A stretch of DNA of 29,282 nucleotides from a virus, in IMG/VR virus record IMGVR_UViG_3300040806_000419, positions 1 to 29,282 of that record, one strand, 5' to 3'. A model generated the notes under the pieces. It searched no databases and had not been told where the DNA came from. It worked only from the letters and a program-made list of their open reading frames with translations. Positions 14,066-20,479 of the stretch are shown one piece after another. The first letter of the stretch is position 1. Every line of letters starts with the position of its first letter. The translations under genes and the position numbers were made by a program.

Positions 14066-14508
14066 TGCAAGGGGAATTCTGGAGGATTGAGAACAAGCAA
14101 CGCATTGATGAGGTTTTTGCGAACCTGAAGCAACACATCCTCAACACCTGGGACTGGGCCAAGCCCTTAGCTCTACAGGTAAAGCCTTACGAGGGTAAGC
14201 GTTCCCTCGACCAGAACGCACTGTTCCACGTCTGGATTCGGGAGATGGTCGCGCACTTCAAACCTGCGCGGCCAGGCCTGGATGAAGAGGAAATGAAGGC
14301 AATTGTGAAATACCGCTTCCTCGGGACTGAGTCCATAAAGGCTGGTAAGATCATGATTGAAAACCAGTTACGTCATACATCAAAACTCAAGCGCGGCGAG
14401 ATGTATGAGTTTATGGAGCAGGTAAATCAATGGTGCCTCGATCTTGGATTGAACCTTACCGTGCCCGACGATTCCGAATTCATGCAGATACGCCGGTCCC
14501 AGGCGTAA
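14065..14508 (+). CDS. ninB: NinB/Orf recombination mediator
   Basis: 147 aa from the ATG at 14065 (GTG at 14062 is an alternative), with GGAGG just upstream. The KRSLDQNALFHVW motif near residues 45-57, preceded by PLALQVKPYEG and followed by a MKAIVKYRFLG segment and MYEFMEQVNQWCLDLGLNL, is characteristic of NinB (PF05772). The family includes lambda Orf, a single-strand DNA and SSB-binding protein that helps load the annealing protein in RecF-pathway-like recombination. Its position just after ssb and exonuclease fits that role. Confidence 0.9.
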   Translation: MQGEFWRIENKQRIDEVFANLKQHILNTWDWAKPLALQVKPYEGKRSLDQNALFHVWIREMVAHFKPARPGLDEEEMKAIVKYRFLGTESIKAGKIMIENQLRHTSKLKRGEMYEFMEQVNQWCLDLGLNLTVPDDSEFMQIRRSQA

Positions 14509-14527
14509 CGCTCCGGGGGGAGGGGTA

Positions 14528-15715
14528 ATGGGAGCGCCAGAGCAACCAGATGAGAAGCTGCTGGAATTTTGCGTCTCCGACAAGGAGCGGCTGTACCTTC
14601 AGGCCACGCTTGAACACGGCTCCATGAGGCAGGCGGCAGCGGCGTGCTCTGTAAGCGCAGGCACCGTCCGTCAGGCCATTGATCGAGTACGGACCCGCGC
14701 AGCGAAGATGGGCTATGCGCCTGAGTTCGATCTTGTGAGGCCCACCACGGCACCGTTTGCTGTGAAGGGCACGTCTACCTTGTACGGGGAGGACGGCCAG
14801 CCCAAGCTCCAATGGGTTAAGACGAACCTCGAGCGTGAGGCCCAACTTGAGATCATGAAGCAGGCCGTCGAGGCGATCTGTGAAGACGTCTTGCCCGTCT
14901 CTGCGATCCCTCCTCCTCCCGATGTAAACGAGCAGCTCATGTCGGTTTACCTCTGGGGGGACGCCCATGTGGGGATGCGGGCGTGGGCCGATGAAGCCGG
15001 TGAGAACTTTGACCTATCCATCGCAGAACAGGATATGTGCAACGCCGTTGACTATCTTGTTGAGCGCAGCCCGCCCTCGAAGCGCGGCGTCCTCATAAAT
15101 CTTGGCGATTTTTTCCATTACGCCAACATGGATGGAACGACCAAAAGCGGGCACATCCTAGACCGCGACAGCCGCACGGCGAAGATGATCGACGTAGGGG
15201 TGAGGATTATTAAACGCTGCCTAGAGAGGATGCGTGAGAAGCACGAGATCGTCGAGCTAATCAATGCACCGGGGAACCACGACGAGAGCTTTGCCTACTT
15301 CCTAAACGTCCTCTTCCGCAACCTCTACGGTAACGAACACCGCATCATCATCCACGACAAGCCCACCACGCGGCATTACCTTCAGCACGGGAAGTGCCTG
15401 ATAGGGGTCGTACACGGCCACCAGACTAAAGACCGCGAGCTTCCTGGGATTATGGCTACGGAGAAGCCCGAGGAATGGGGCGCCACCAAGCACCGGGTAT
15501 TTTTCCGGGGGCATCACCACCATGACTCGCGGGTGGAATACAACGGATGTACCGTTGAGATGATGCGAACGCTCTCGCCCAAGGACTCCTGGGCGGCTGG
15601 AGGCGGCTACTTGTCTGGCCGTGACATGAAGTGCCTTGTTATGCACCAGGAGTTTGGCGAGCAAATGAGGCTAACGTGTGGGATTGACGTGTTGAGGAGC
15701 ACTTACGATGAATAG
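14528..15715 (+). CDS. HTH-calcineurin-like metallophosphoesterase
   Basis: 395 aa, with GGGGAGGGG before the ATG. Residues ~20-60 look like a helix-turn-helix (MRQAAAACSVSAGTVRQAID). From ~140 comes a two-metal phosphoesterase core: YLWGDAHVGM (Asp145, His147), INLGDFFHYAN (Asp194), APGNHDES (Asn250, His251), GVVHGHQTK (His296, His298), FFRGHHHHDSR (329-332). The full Mre11/SbcD-like metal set is therefore present. I recall this HTH-plus-phosphoesterase family from many phages, often annotated only as a phosphoesterase. A nuclease role in end processing is an inference from the operon; phosphodiesterase activity on another substrate cannot be excluded. Its stop overlaps the next gene by 8 nt. 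Confidence 0.88.
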   Translation: MGAPEQPDEKLLEFCVSDKERLYLQATLEHGSMRQAAAACSVSAGTVRQAIDRVRTRAAKMGYAPEFDLVRPTTAPFAVKGTSTLYGEDGQPKLQWVKTNLEREAQLEIMKQAVEAICEDVLPVSAIPPPPDVNEQLMSVYLWGDAHVGMRAWADEAGENFDLSIAEQDMCNAVDYLVERSPPSKRGVLINLGDFFHYANMDGTTKSGHILDRDSRTAKMIDVGVRIIKRCLERMREKHEIVELINAPGNHDESFAYFLNVLFRNLYGNEHRIIIHDKPTTRHYLQHGKCLIGVVHGHQTKDRELPGIMATEKPEEWGATKHRVFFRGHHHHDSRVEYNGCTVEMMRTLSPKDSWAAGGGYLSGRDMKCLVMHQEFGEQMRLTCGIDVLRSTYDE

Positions 15716-15911
15716 CTATGGGAACATGAAAGAAAGCCTACGCCGGAACGCGGCATATCAGCAGATAGACTGCCAGTACGCACCTGGCTATGGGAGCGAT
15801 GCCTTCCGCCTTACCATTGAGGATGGCGCCAAGCGCGTCTCTGACGTCTTCCACATCTACAACGACTCTGATCTTAACGCGGCGATCAACAAGCTCTACG
15901 GGCGGCTGTGA
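15708..15911 (+). CDS. Small hypothetical protein
   Basis: 67 aa (MNSYGNMKESLRRNAAYQQI...). Its ATG lies 8 nt inside the phosphoesterase gene and its stop overlaps the next start by one base, so it is translationally coupled. The sequence mixes strands and helices (AFRLTIEDGAKRVSDVFHIY) and looks like a compact folded domain. No family recognised. Confidence 0.65.
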   Translation: MNSYGNMKESLRRNAAYQQIDCQYAPGYGSDAFRLTIEDGAKRVSDVFHIYNDSDLNAAINKLYGRL

Positions 15912-16093
15912 TGCGCTCCGTCCACTTCGAGGAGCTGGACGAGGACGAAGACGGCTGGATTCAAGTCACCCTGACCGTGATTACAGACGATCCAGCCCTC
16001 TTGAGCCGTGCCCGGAAGGCGTTTAAGGCGGTCACGGACGATACGCCCCGCCTAAGCGCCATAAACAGGCCTACAGGAGGCGATAATGAGTAA
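15911..16093 (+). CDS. Small acidic hypothetical protein
   Basis: 60 aa from the ATG at 15911 (TGATG junction; GTG at 15908 is possible). It starts MRSVHFEELDEDEDGWIQVT, giving an acidic beta-rich N-terminus, followed by a helix (PALLSRARKAFKAV) and a polar tail. It overlaps the next gene by 8 nt. No family recognised; inclusion rests on coupling and sequence quality. Confidence 0.6.
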   Translation: MRSVHFEELDEDEDGWIQVTLTVITDDPALLSRARKAFKAVTDDTPRLSAINRPTGGDNE

Positions 16094-16220
16094 ACAGGTA
16101 CTAGGGTATGGGGTAGTGCTCTTCGCGCTCCTAGGGCTGTTCCTGGCCCTTCCAGGGGCACTTATCGCTATCCCCCTCTGGTGGGTGGCCTTGCTCTTAC
16201 TCGATCTGATGGAGGACTAA
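16086..16220 (+). CDS. Tiny inner-membrane protein
   Basis: 44 aa: MSKQVLGYGVVLFALLGLFL then ALPGALIAIPLWWVALLLLD and the tail LMED. It is almost wholly hydrophobic, enough for one long or two short membrane helices with a turn at the Pro-Gly. Start ATG overlaps the upstream stop; its TAA overlaps the HNH start (TAATG). It could be a holin-like or membrane-effector protein expressed early with the recombination genes. No family recognised, so function is open. Confidence 0.6.
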   Translation: MSKQVLGYGVVLFALLGLFLALPGALIAIPLWWVALLLLDLMED

Positions 16221-16663
16221 TGTCACTCAAGCGTGAGCCGTGCGACATCCAATTTTCATATTGCGTTAGGGCAAAGGCCAACTGGTCCTGCGAGCACTGT
16301 GGCAAGTCTTTCGGAGGGACAAGTCCGGGGCTGCATTGTGCCCACATCCACGGGAGGCGCCACAACAGCGTGAGGTGGTCCCTGGACAACGCGGTGAGCC
16401 TCTGCGCCTACCACCATCGCTATTTCACAGAGAACCCCACGGAGTTCTTCATGTGGCTTGAGAAGCATCTTGGGCGTTGGCACTTGGACGTCTTGCTGGA
16501 AAAGAAGAACGCCATCTTCAAAGGCTCTAAATACATCAAGAAGGAGGTCGCAGGCTACTACCGGGAGCTTCTGGGGAAGTTCGGGACGCTAGACGACGAG
16601 GGCCGCTGGCACCCGCATGAGTTCTCTGAGGAGGACAGGCCCGAATGGCTCTCATATAACTGA
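16220..16663 (+). CDS. HNH-type zinc nuclease-like protein
   Basis: 147 aa from the ATG at 16220, with GGAGG 4 nt upstream; the frame is open from 16181 but that part lies inside the tiny membrane gene. The N-terminal half is an HNH/His-Me zinc fold: SCEHCGKSF (Cys24, Cys27), LHCAHIHGRRHNSVRW (first His and Cys pair), LDNAVSLCAYHHRYFTENP (Asn57, Cys62, His65/66). I recall similar phage proteins annotated as HNH endonuclease. The C-terminal half is helical and charged. As the last gene of the recombination operon it could cleave branched or concatemeric DNA in the manner of lambda NinG/Rap, but homology to Rap is not visible by eye. It overlaps the convergent lysozyme gene by 12 nt at the 3' end. 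Confidence 0.8.
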   Translation: MSLKREPCDIQFSYCVRAKANWSCEHCGKSFGGTSPGLHCAHIHGRRHNSVRWSLDNAVSLCAYHHRYFTENPTEFFMWLEKHLGRWHLDVLLEKKNAIFKGSKYIKKEVAGYYRELLGKFGTLDDEGRWHPHEFSEEDRPEWLSYN

Positions 16664-17098
16664 GCGCCAGTCCCCGCCCTCAAACATCACAGCTTCGGCC
16701 TCGCGTCTTCGGACCAGGCCGTCAAGCACTCGCCCGCCCGCTTTATTCCAGCGCCTGATTTCATCAGGCACAGCCCCAAGATCCCCAGCGTTAAGCCGAC
16801 GCAGTAGGGTGCTGCTTTCAAAGTTGCCTGGACCCAGGTTGAAAACCCACGAAACCAGCGCGTCGAACTGACACTGCTCAAGGCTGCGTTCACAGAGTGC
16901 GGTGACATAGCCCTCAAACTCCTCCAGATCCTCAATCAGGAGCGCCTCTGCGGCCTCCTGGTCGATCACATCACCTTCTTCAACGCCGAAGGTATGGCCA
17001 TAACCGATAGTCCATACGCCAGCAGGACAAAGGTAAGCCTCCAGCTCACAGCCCTCAAAATGCTGAATAAGGGCTTGGCCTTCACTGCTGACCTGCAC
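16652..17098 (-). CDS. T4-type lysozyme (GH24 endolysin) with Cys in the catalytic triad
   Basis: 148-aa muramidase that cuts the beta-1,4 MurNAc-GlcNAc bond. I choose the GTG at 17098, giving VQVSSEGQALIQHFEG, the canonical N-terminus; the longer frame to 17200 overlies the lipoprotein gene. The signature FEGCELEAYLCPAGVWTIGY followed by GHT places Glu at the T4 Glu11 position, Thr at Thr26 and Cys at the Asp20 position (E-C-T triad). The conserved C-terminal core VSWVFNLGPGNFESSTLLRR, the IRRWNKAGG box and VLDGLVRRREAEAVMF are intact. No signal or SAR helix is present, so release to the periplasm should require a holin, for which small membrane proteins upstream are candidates. Confidence 0.93.
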   Translation of the reverse strand: MQVSSEGQALIQHFEGCELEAYLCPAGVWTIGYGHTFGVEEGDVIDQEAAEALLIEDLEEFEGYVTALCERSLEQCQFDALVSWVFNLGPGNFESSTLLRRLNAGDLGAVPDEIRRWNKAGGRVLDGLVRRREAEAVMFEGGDWRSVI

Positions 17099-17285
17099 AG
17101 CTCTCGACCTTGCCGCACATAGCCTCATAGGCGACGTTGTGGCCGATGATCTGCTCGATGGTGTCTTCCGTATCCGCGCGGCTAGCGCAGATAGGTTCAA
17201 ACACCAGGCAGGCAGGTTCAGTCCCGGAAGGAGCGCTCGCGCACCCCGTCAGGGTCATTGCCATTGCGAACACTACGACGCGCAT
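17082..17285 (-). CDS. Predicted outer-membrane lipoprotein spanin (Rz1-like)
   Basis: 67 aa from the ATG at 17285 with GAGAGG 6 nt upstream. The signal sequence MRVVVFAMAMTLTGC ends in the lipobox L-T-G-C, so the mature protein starts at a lipidated Cys. The short periplasmic part contains PACLVFEPICASRADTEDTI then EQIIGHNVAYEAMCG. I recall this pattern from phage Rz1-like lipoproteins with a C.VF.PI....ADT..TI.QI..HN..Y...C signature. Its 5' end overlaps the membrane-protein gene 17218-17421 by 68 nt in another frame, the nested arrangement typical of o-spanins. It would join inner and outer membranes in the final lysis step. Confidence 0.8.
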   Translation of the reverse strand: MRVVVFAMAMTLTGCASAPSGTEPACLVFEPICASRADTEDTIEQIIGHNVAYEAMCGKVESCAGQQ

Positions 17286-17421
17286 TGATACCTCTCTTAA
17301 CACTTTCAGCCATGGCCTTCAGGCTGTCTGATTCATGGGACGCCTTCCCGTGACCCCTCCCTGAACGATAGGCATAAGCTATCGCCCCAAGGACGGTTAG
17401 GACGAGGATCGTCTCGATCAA
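17218..17421 (-). CDS. Predicted inner-membrane spanin-like protein
   Basis: 67 aa beginning at a TTG (17421) that overlaps the preceding stop (TTGA), with GGAG 8 nt upstream. N-terminal membrane helix MIETILVLTVLGAIAYAYR, then a charged helical segment (GKASHESDSLKAMAESVKRG) and the tail DPDGVRERSFRD. The type II topology (N-in), short coiled stretch and the overlapping lipoprotein gene fit an i-spanin partner. It is shorter than typical Rz (~150 aa), so the periplasmic reach would be small. The alternative is a membrane accessory protein of the lysis cassette. Confidence 0.6.
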   Translation of the reverse strand: MIETILVLTVLGAIAYAYRSGRGHGKASHESDSLKAMAESVKRGINARRSVRNGNDPDGVRERSFRD

Positions 17422-17657
17422 CTGTGGCGCTCCATCATCCGATCCATCTTGGCGTCCAGGGCGTCGATCCGGTCAATCACGCGGTTGATGTCGGCATGGA
17501 CATCCGCCTTCGTAATGTACTCCTTGGCGATCTCTTCCCTGGTCCGATTCAGAAGGATGTTGATCCGCTGAAGCTCGTCGGAGCGGGCCTTGAAGGTCCA
17601 TGAAAGGAGTCCAAGCCCGCACGTCAGAACAGCGCTCCAGATGACGTCAATGTCCAT
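17418..17657 (-). CDS. Membrane protein with coiled-coil tail, lysis cassette
   Basis: 79 aa, with AAGGA 7 nt before the ATG. Begins with one hydrophobic helix (DVIWSAVLTCGLGLLSWTF) followed by a long amphipathic coiled coil: LQRINILLNRTREEIAKEYI, TKADVHADINRVIDRIDALD and AKMDRMMERHS. The DVHADINRVIDRIDALDAK-like heptads resemble XhlA/hemolysin-type small phage proteins that lie beside holins. A role in anchoring a lytic enzyme or assisting the holin is an inference. Tightly spaced between the neighbouring small membrane genes. Confidence 0.7.
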   Translation of the reverse strand: MDIDVIWSAVLTCGLGLLSWTFKARSDELQRINILLNRTREEIAKEYITKADVHADINRVIDRIDALDAKMDRMMERHS

Positions 17658-17659
17658 GG

Positions 17660-17818
17660 CTAGTCCTTACTGCGTGCGTTCCACAGATCGAAAAGGGTGC
17701 GGATCTTCTCCTTCATAGTCTCTTGGTCGGCGTGCATCTTCGCCAAGACAATCACCAGAGAAATGAAGCCCGCAAAGATCGGCCAGAGGCTGACCAGGAT
17801 GTCGAGACGGTTGTCCAC
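17660..17818 (-). CDS. Small single-helix membrane protein, holin-like candidate
   Basis: 52 aa from the GTG at 17818 with GGAGGGG about 4 nt upstream; the longer frame to 17992 overlies the previous gene and is rejected. VDNRLDILVSLWPIFAGFIS then LVIVLAKMHADQET: one strong membrane helix, then a charged helix (MKEKIRTLFDLWNARSKD). Could be a holin, antiholin or accessory protein. Note the similar plan to the downstream 79-aa protein (N-terminal helix plus charged tail). Confidence 0.6.
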   Translation of the reverse strand: MDNRLDILVSLWPIFAGFISLVIVLAKMHADQETMKEKIRTLFDLWNARSKD

Positions 17819-17835
17819 CGCACCCCTCCACTGTC

Positions 17836-18030
17836 TTACTCGTCGTCGGCGTTCTTGTTCTTGCCGACATTGCCCGCCAGCACATTGAGCACGCGCAGGA
17901 TCGTCGCCACCCACTGATCGTCTGACTTCGTGGGGGTGAGTGCCGTGATCGCAGTGGCCGCGGTGACTACAGACGTGATCGCCGTAAGCCATGCGGGGAA
18001 TGAGTCAAAGAGAGCTAGAAACTGTTCCAT
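17836..18030 (-). CDS. Holin-like small membrane protein
   Basis: 64 aa: [60 protein letters not shown] and the tail ADDE. One membrane helix around residues 12-32, a short polar loop, then an amphipathic or second helix and a polar tail. I recall near-identical layouts ([11 protein letters not shown]...[13 protein letters not shown]) as conserved phage proteins next to endolysins, function unproven. AAGGAG about 8 nt upstream. Best holin candidate of the cassette by family resemblance, but untested. Confidence 0.7.
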   Translation of the reverse strand: MEQFLALFDSFPAWLTAITSVVTAATAITALTPTKSDDQWVATILRVLNVLAGNVGKNKNADDE

Positions 18031-18044
18031 GAATTGACTCCTTT

Positions 18045-18353
18045 TTATGCCCAGGGTGTGCCAAGGGCGGTCTCAGGGATAACGGCATCAGCAAAGCGCT
18101 GAGCCATTTCTTCCTCAACGTCGTCGCGGATCTCATGCCAGACCCAATGGAGGACGAAATCCTCCGTCAGGCTCTCAAAGGGCACGAAGTCTGGGCTTGA
18201 GGGATCCGGGGTCAGCTCAATGGCGCTCGACAGGAACAGCTCGTTGCCGTACTTGTCCGTCACCCCATCCGCCTTGCACTTCCAGAAGACGGTGATCACG
18301 CCACCGTCCGTGGAGTTGCGCCGCAGGTTTTCAATGGTCCAGGTGCAGTTCAT
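18045..18353 (-). CDS. Small conserved phage protein downstream of the tailspike
   Basis: 102 aa: begins [20 protein letters not shown] and contains [40 protein letters not shown] and [21 protein letters not shown] recall short phage proteins with the same order (W.I.NL.R...DGGV...HW.., TPDP....FIP...LTE..V..WVW) in many marine and enteric phages, always unassigned. A beta-rich N-terminal half and a helical end are likely. The location between tailspike and lysis genes suggests a virion or lysis accessory role, which is an inference. Confidence 0.72.
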   Translation of the reverse strand: MNCTWTIENLRRNSTDGGVITVFWKCKADGVTDKYGNELFLSSAIELTPDPSSPDFVPFESLTEDFVLHWVWHEIRDDVEEEMAQRFADAVIPETALGTPWA

Positions 18354-18361
18354 GGTGCCCC

Positions 18362-20479
18362 CTATGCGTAAAAGTAGATTTTGGTGTAGAGGGGATCGGT
18401 CCCCGCCAGGCTTGCGGTACGGCTGAAGTAAAGCAGCTCAGCGGAGCTATTGACGAAGATGTGATCGTCCGTCACTGAGGATCCCGTACTGTCGTAGCCG
18501 AAGGTGTTTAGGTCGTAGTGATACACCCACGGGGCCGACACACCATTCTGCACGTTGAGGTTCATCTCGTTGATTGAACGACTCACGGCTCCAGTTAGGA
18601 CTGAGGTTGCCTTCATAAACACGTCGTTGGAGAAGGGGATCTTCGTGATAATGGTCGAGCCCCCGCTCGCCAGGGCGCTGACATCGGTGTACTTCTCAAG
18701 GACGCGGTCGTCTTCAGGCATGAATGCGGTCTGGCCCTCGAACATCCCAAAATAGTCAACGGTGAACGTCGTAGGCGTCGTCCCGCCGTCAGCATCCTGG
18801 GCCGTCAGGCGAAGTTCCAGCTCAGAGATAGCCTGGTTCGAGTAGTAGACGGACCCGAAATAGATCTTGTAGTCCGTCGTTATGCGCCCTGAACGGTTAG
18901 CGGGGAGAGTAGGCCCGGCGAATACGGCAGAGTTAGCCTCAAGCAGCTCAAGGGTATAGCTAGTGCCAGACTTGATCTCAGCGAATCGCACGTCGGTCGT
19001 GGGGTTTGCTAGAGGAGTCGGGATGCGAACGTAGAGCCCGCCGCCAGCTACGTCCGCCTTGGCCCGAACGACAAACGTGTACCAGCCGTTGAGGGTCTGC
19101 TCCTTGTTGTTGATTAGGATTCGGGCACGGTTAGTTACAGAGGCCCCACCGAGGAACTGGAGGGTATTGCTACCCAGCTCGTCGTCGCTCGTCTTAGGAA
19201 CAATCGTGGTCCCAAGGAAGGTGGATTCGTAAAGCTTGGTGTTGAACTGCGGGTCCACGATCATGTTGGGCGCAGTCTTATCAAGCATGATGGTGCGGGC
19301 GATGCTGTGCTCATTCAGGGAGCTGCCGGTATCGTTGCTGGAGACAATGTTGAACTTGTTCCCCACCGATTGACTGCCACGACCACCAGTGAAATCGACC
19401 GTGTTCTGCTCGCAGAGGTTGCCGCGGAAGTAGTTGACGGTGTCGCTTGCGTCAAACCCGGTCGCGTAGATCTCAATGTCGTTATCAACGAAGGAGTTGT
19501 TGTAGGTGCCGCCACGGATCTCAATGCCTACCCCTGCCCCCGTTCCACCTAAGCGGCAGCGGTAGACCTGGGAGGCGTTGATGCTGCCTTGACCAGTGAC
19601 ACCGAACTTCATGCCGTGGTAGTTGTAACTGAATTCACAGTCCGTGAAGGAGTTCAGCATGGAGAACTCTTCAGAGAAGGCAGGGCCTACAGCCGTTAGG
19701 AGAGCGCCAATCCCGTCAGAGCCAGTGTTTGCGCCATAGAAGGTGCAGCCCTCCACGCTCATGTAGTGAATCCAGTTGGCGTGGAACAAGCACGTTACAG
19801 CAGGGTTGGGGTTAGGTTCCCCAGTAACCGGGTCAACGCCCGTGAAATACGTTGCGTTAAGGGTCAAATCCTTGACCGCGATATGGAAGAGCTTCCCGCT
19901 TGCCGTGTGGTCGTTGACCTGAAGCATGGTGTTCGGAATGGAACCACCGGAGCCAGAGAAGTCAGAGCCCGCTACGATGGCCGCAGAGCCCTCGGAGTCC
20001 CCCTTGAGGGTGATCGAGTTGTAGCGGATGAAGATCGTGTCCGTGATCTTGTAATCCCCTTCCGGGAAGAGGATCGTCCCACCGCCAGCAGCACCAACCG
20101 TGTTGATCGCAGACTGGATGGCATCCGTGTCGTCGGTCGTACCGTCACCGCGAGCACCGAAGTCCTTGACGTTACGCGGTACGCCAGCCTCCACGTTTGA
20201 GGCCGAGGCATAGACCTGAGTCCCTAGCTTGTTCTGAACGACCAGGCTGTAGTTCTGATCAACATAGAACGCGGCAGGGGTGCCGTTGTTCGACGGATAA
20301 CCGCCCAGGGTCGTGATCGGCTGGGTAGCGGGGAGGGTCAACGCCTCATCCCAGTACACTTGTATCTGGTTGGAGACGGTCGGCACATTCGGAAGCCCGA
20401 CATAGATCTTGCCGTTCTCTAGGGGCTGGCCGTCGATGTCCGTGAAGACGGGGAAGAACGGGGTTACCTTGATGCTCAT
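18362..20479 (-). CDS. Tailspike with P22-type head-binding domain and beta-helix
   Basis: 705-aa receptor-binding protein, expected as a trimer. Residues ~5-96 match the P22 tailspike head-binding domain: PFFPVFTDIDGQPLENGKIY, VGLPNVPT, NQIQVYWDEALTLPATQPIT, then YSLVVQNKLGTQVYASASNV. From ~100 comes a pectate-lyase-type right-handed parallel beta-helix entry: VPRNVKDFGARGDGTTDDTD followed by AIQSAINTVGAAGGGTILFP and EGDYKI. Gly/Asn-rich coils run to ~380, and a C-terminal beta-sandwich region contains AQDADGGTTPTTFTVDYFG. The beta-helix probably binds and cleaves host surface polysaccharide; catalytic acids cannot be assigned by eye. The head-binding domain implies direct docking on a P22-like tail hub. 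Start overlaps the preceding gene by 4 nt. Confidence 0.9.
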   Translation of the reverse strand: MSIKVTPFFPVFTDIDGQPLENGKIYVGLPNVPTVSNQIQVYWDEALTLPATQPITTLGGYPSNNGTPAAFYVDQNYSLVVQNKLGTQVYASASNVEAGVPRNVKDFGARGDGTTDDTDAIQSAINTVGAAGGGTILFPEGDYKITDTIFIRYNSITLKGDSEGSAAIVAGSDFSGSGGSIPNTMLQVNDHTASGKLFHIAVKDLTLNATYFTGVDPVTGEPNPNPAVTCLFHANWIHYMSVEGCTFYGANTGSDGIGALLTAVGPAFSEEFSMLNSFTDCEFSYNYHGMKFGVTGQGSINASQVYRCRLGGTGAGVGIEIRGGTYNNSFVDNDIEIYATGFDASDTVNYFRGNLCEQNTVDFTGGRGSQSVGNKFNIVSSNDTGSSLNEHSIARTIMLDKTAPNMIVDPQFNTKLYESTFLGTTIVPKTSDDELGSNTLQFLGGASVTNRARILINNKEQTLNGWYTFVVRAKADVAGGGLYVRIPTPLANPTTDVRFAEIKSGTSYTLELLEANSAVFAGPTLPANRSGRITTDYKIYFGSVYYSNQAISELELRLTAQDADGGTTPTTFTVDYFGMFEGQTAFMPEDDRVLEKYTDVSALASGGSTIITKIPFSNDVFMKATSVLTGAVSRSINEMNLNVQNGVSAPWVYHYDLNTFGYDSTGSSVTDDHIFVNSSAELLYFSRTASLAGTDPLYTKIYFYA

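Noticed and set aside
17098-17200. Lysozyme start at 17200
   Set aside because: The extension overlies the lipoprotein gene and is Arg/Ser-rich; the family N-terminus is reached exactly at the GTG at 17098.
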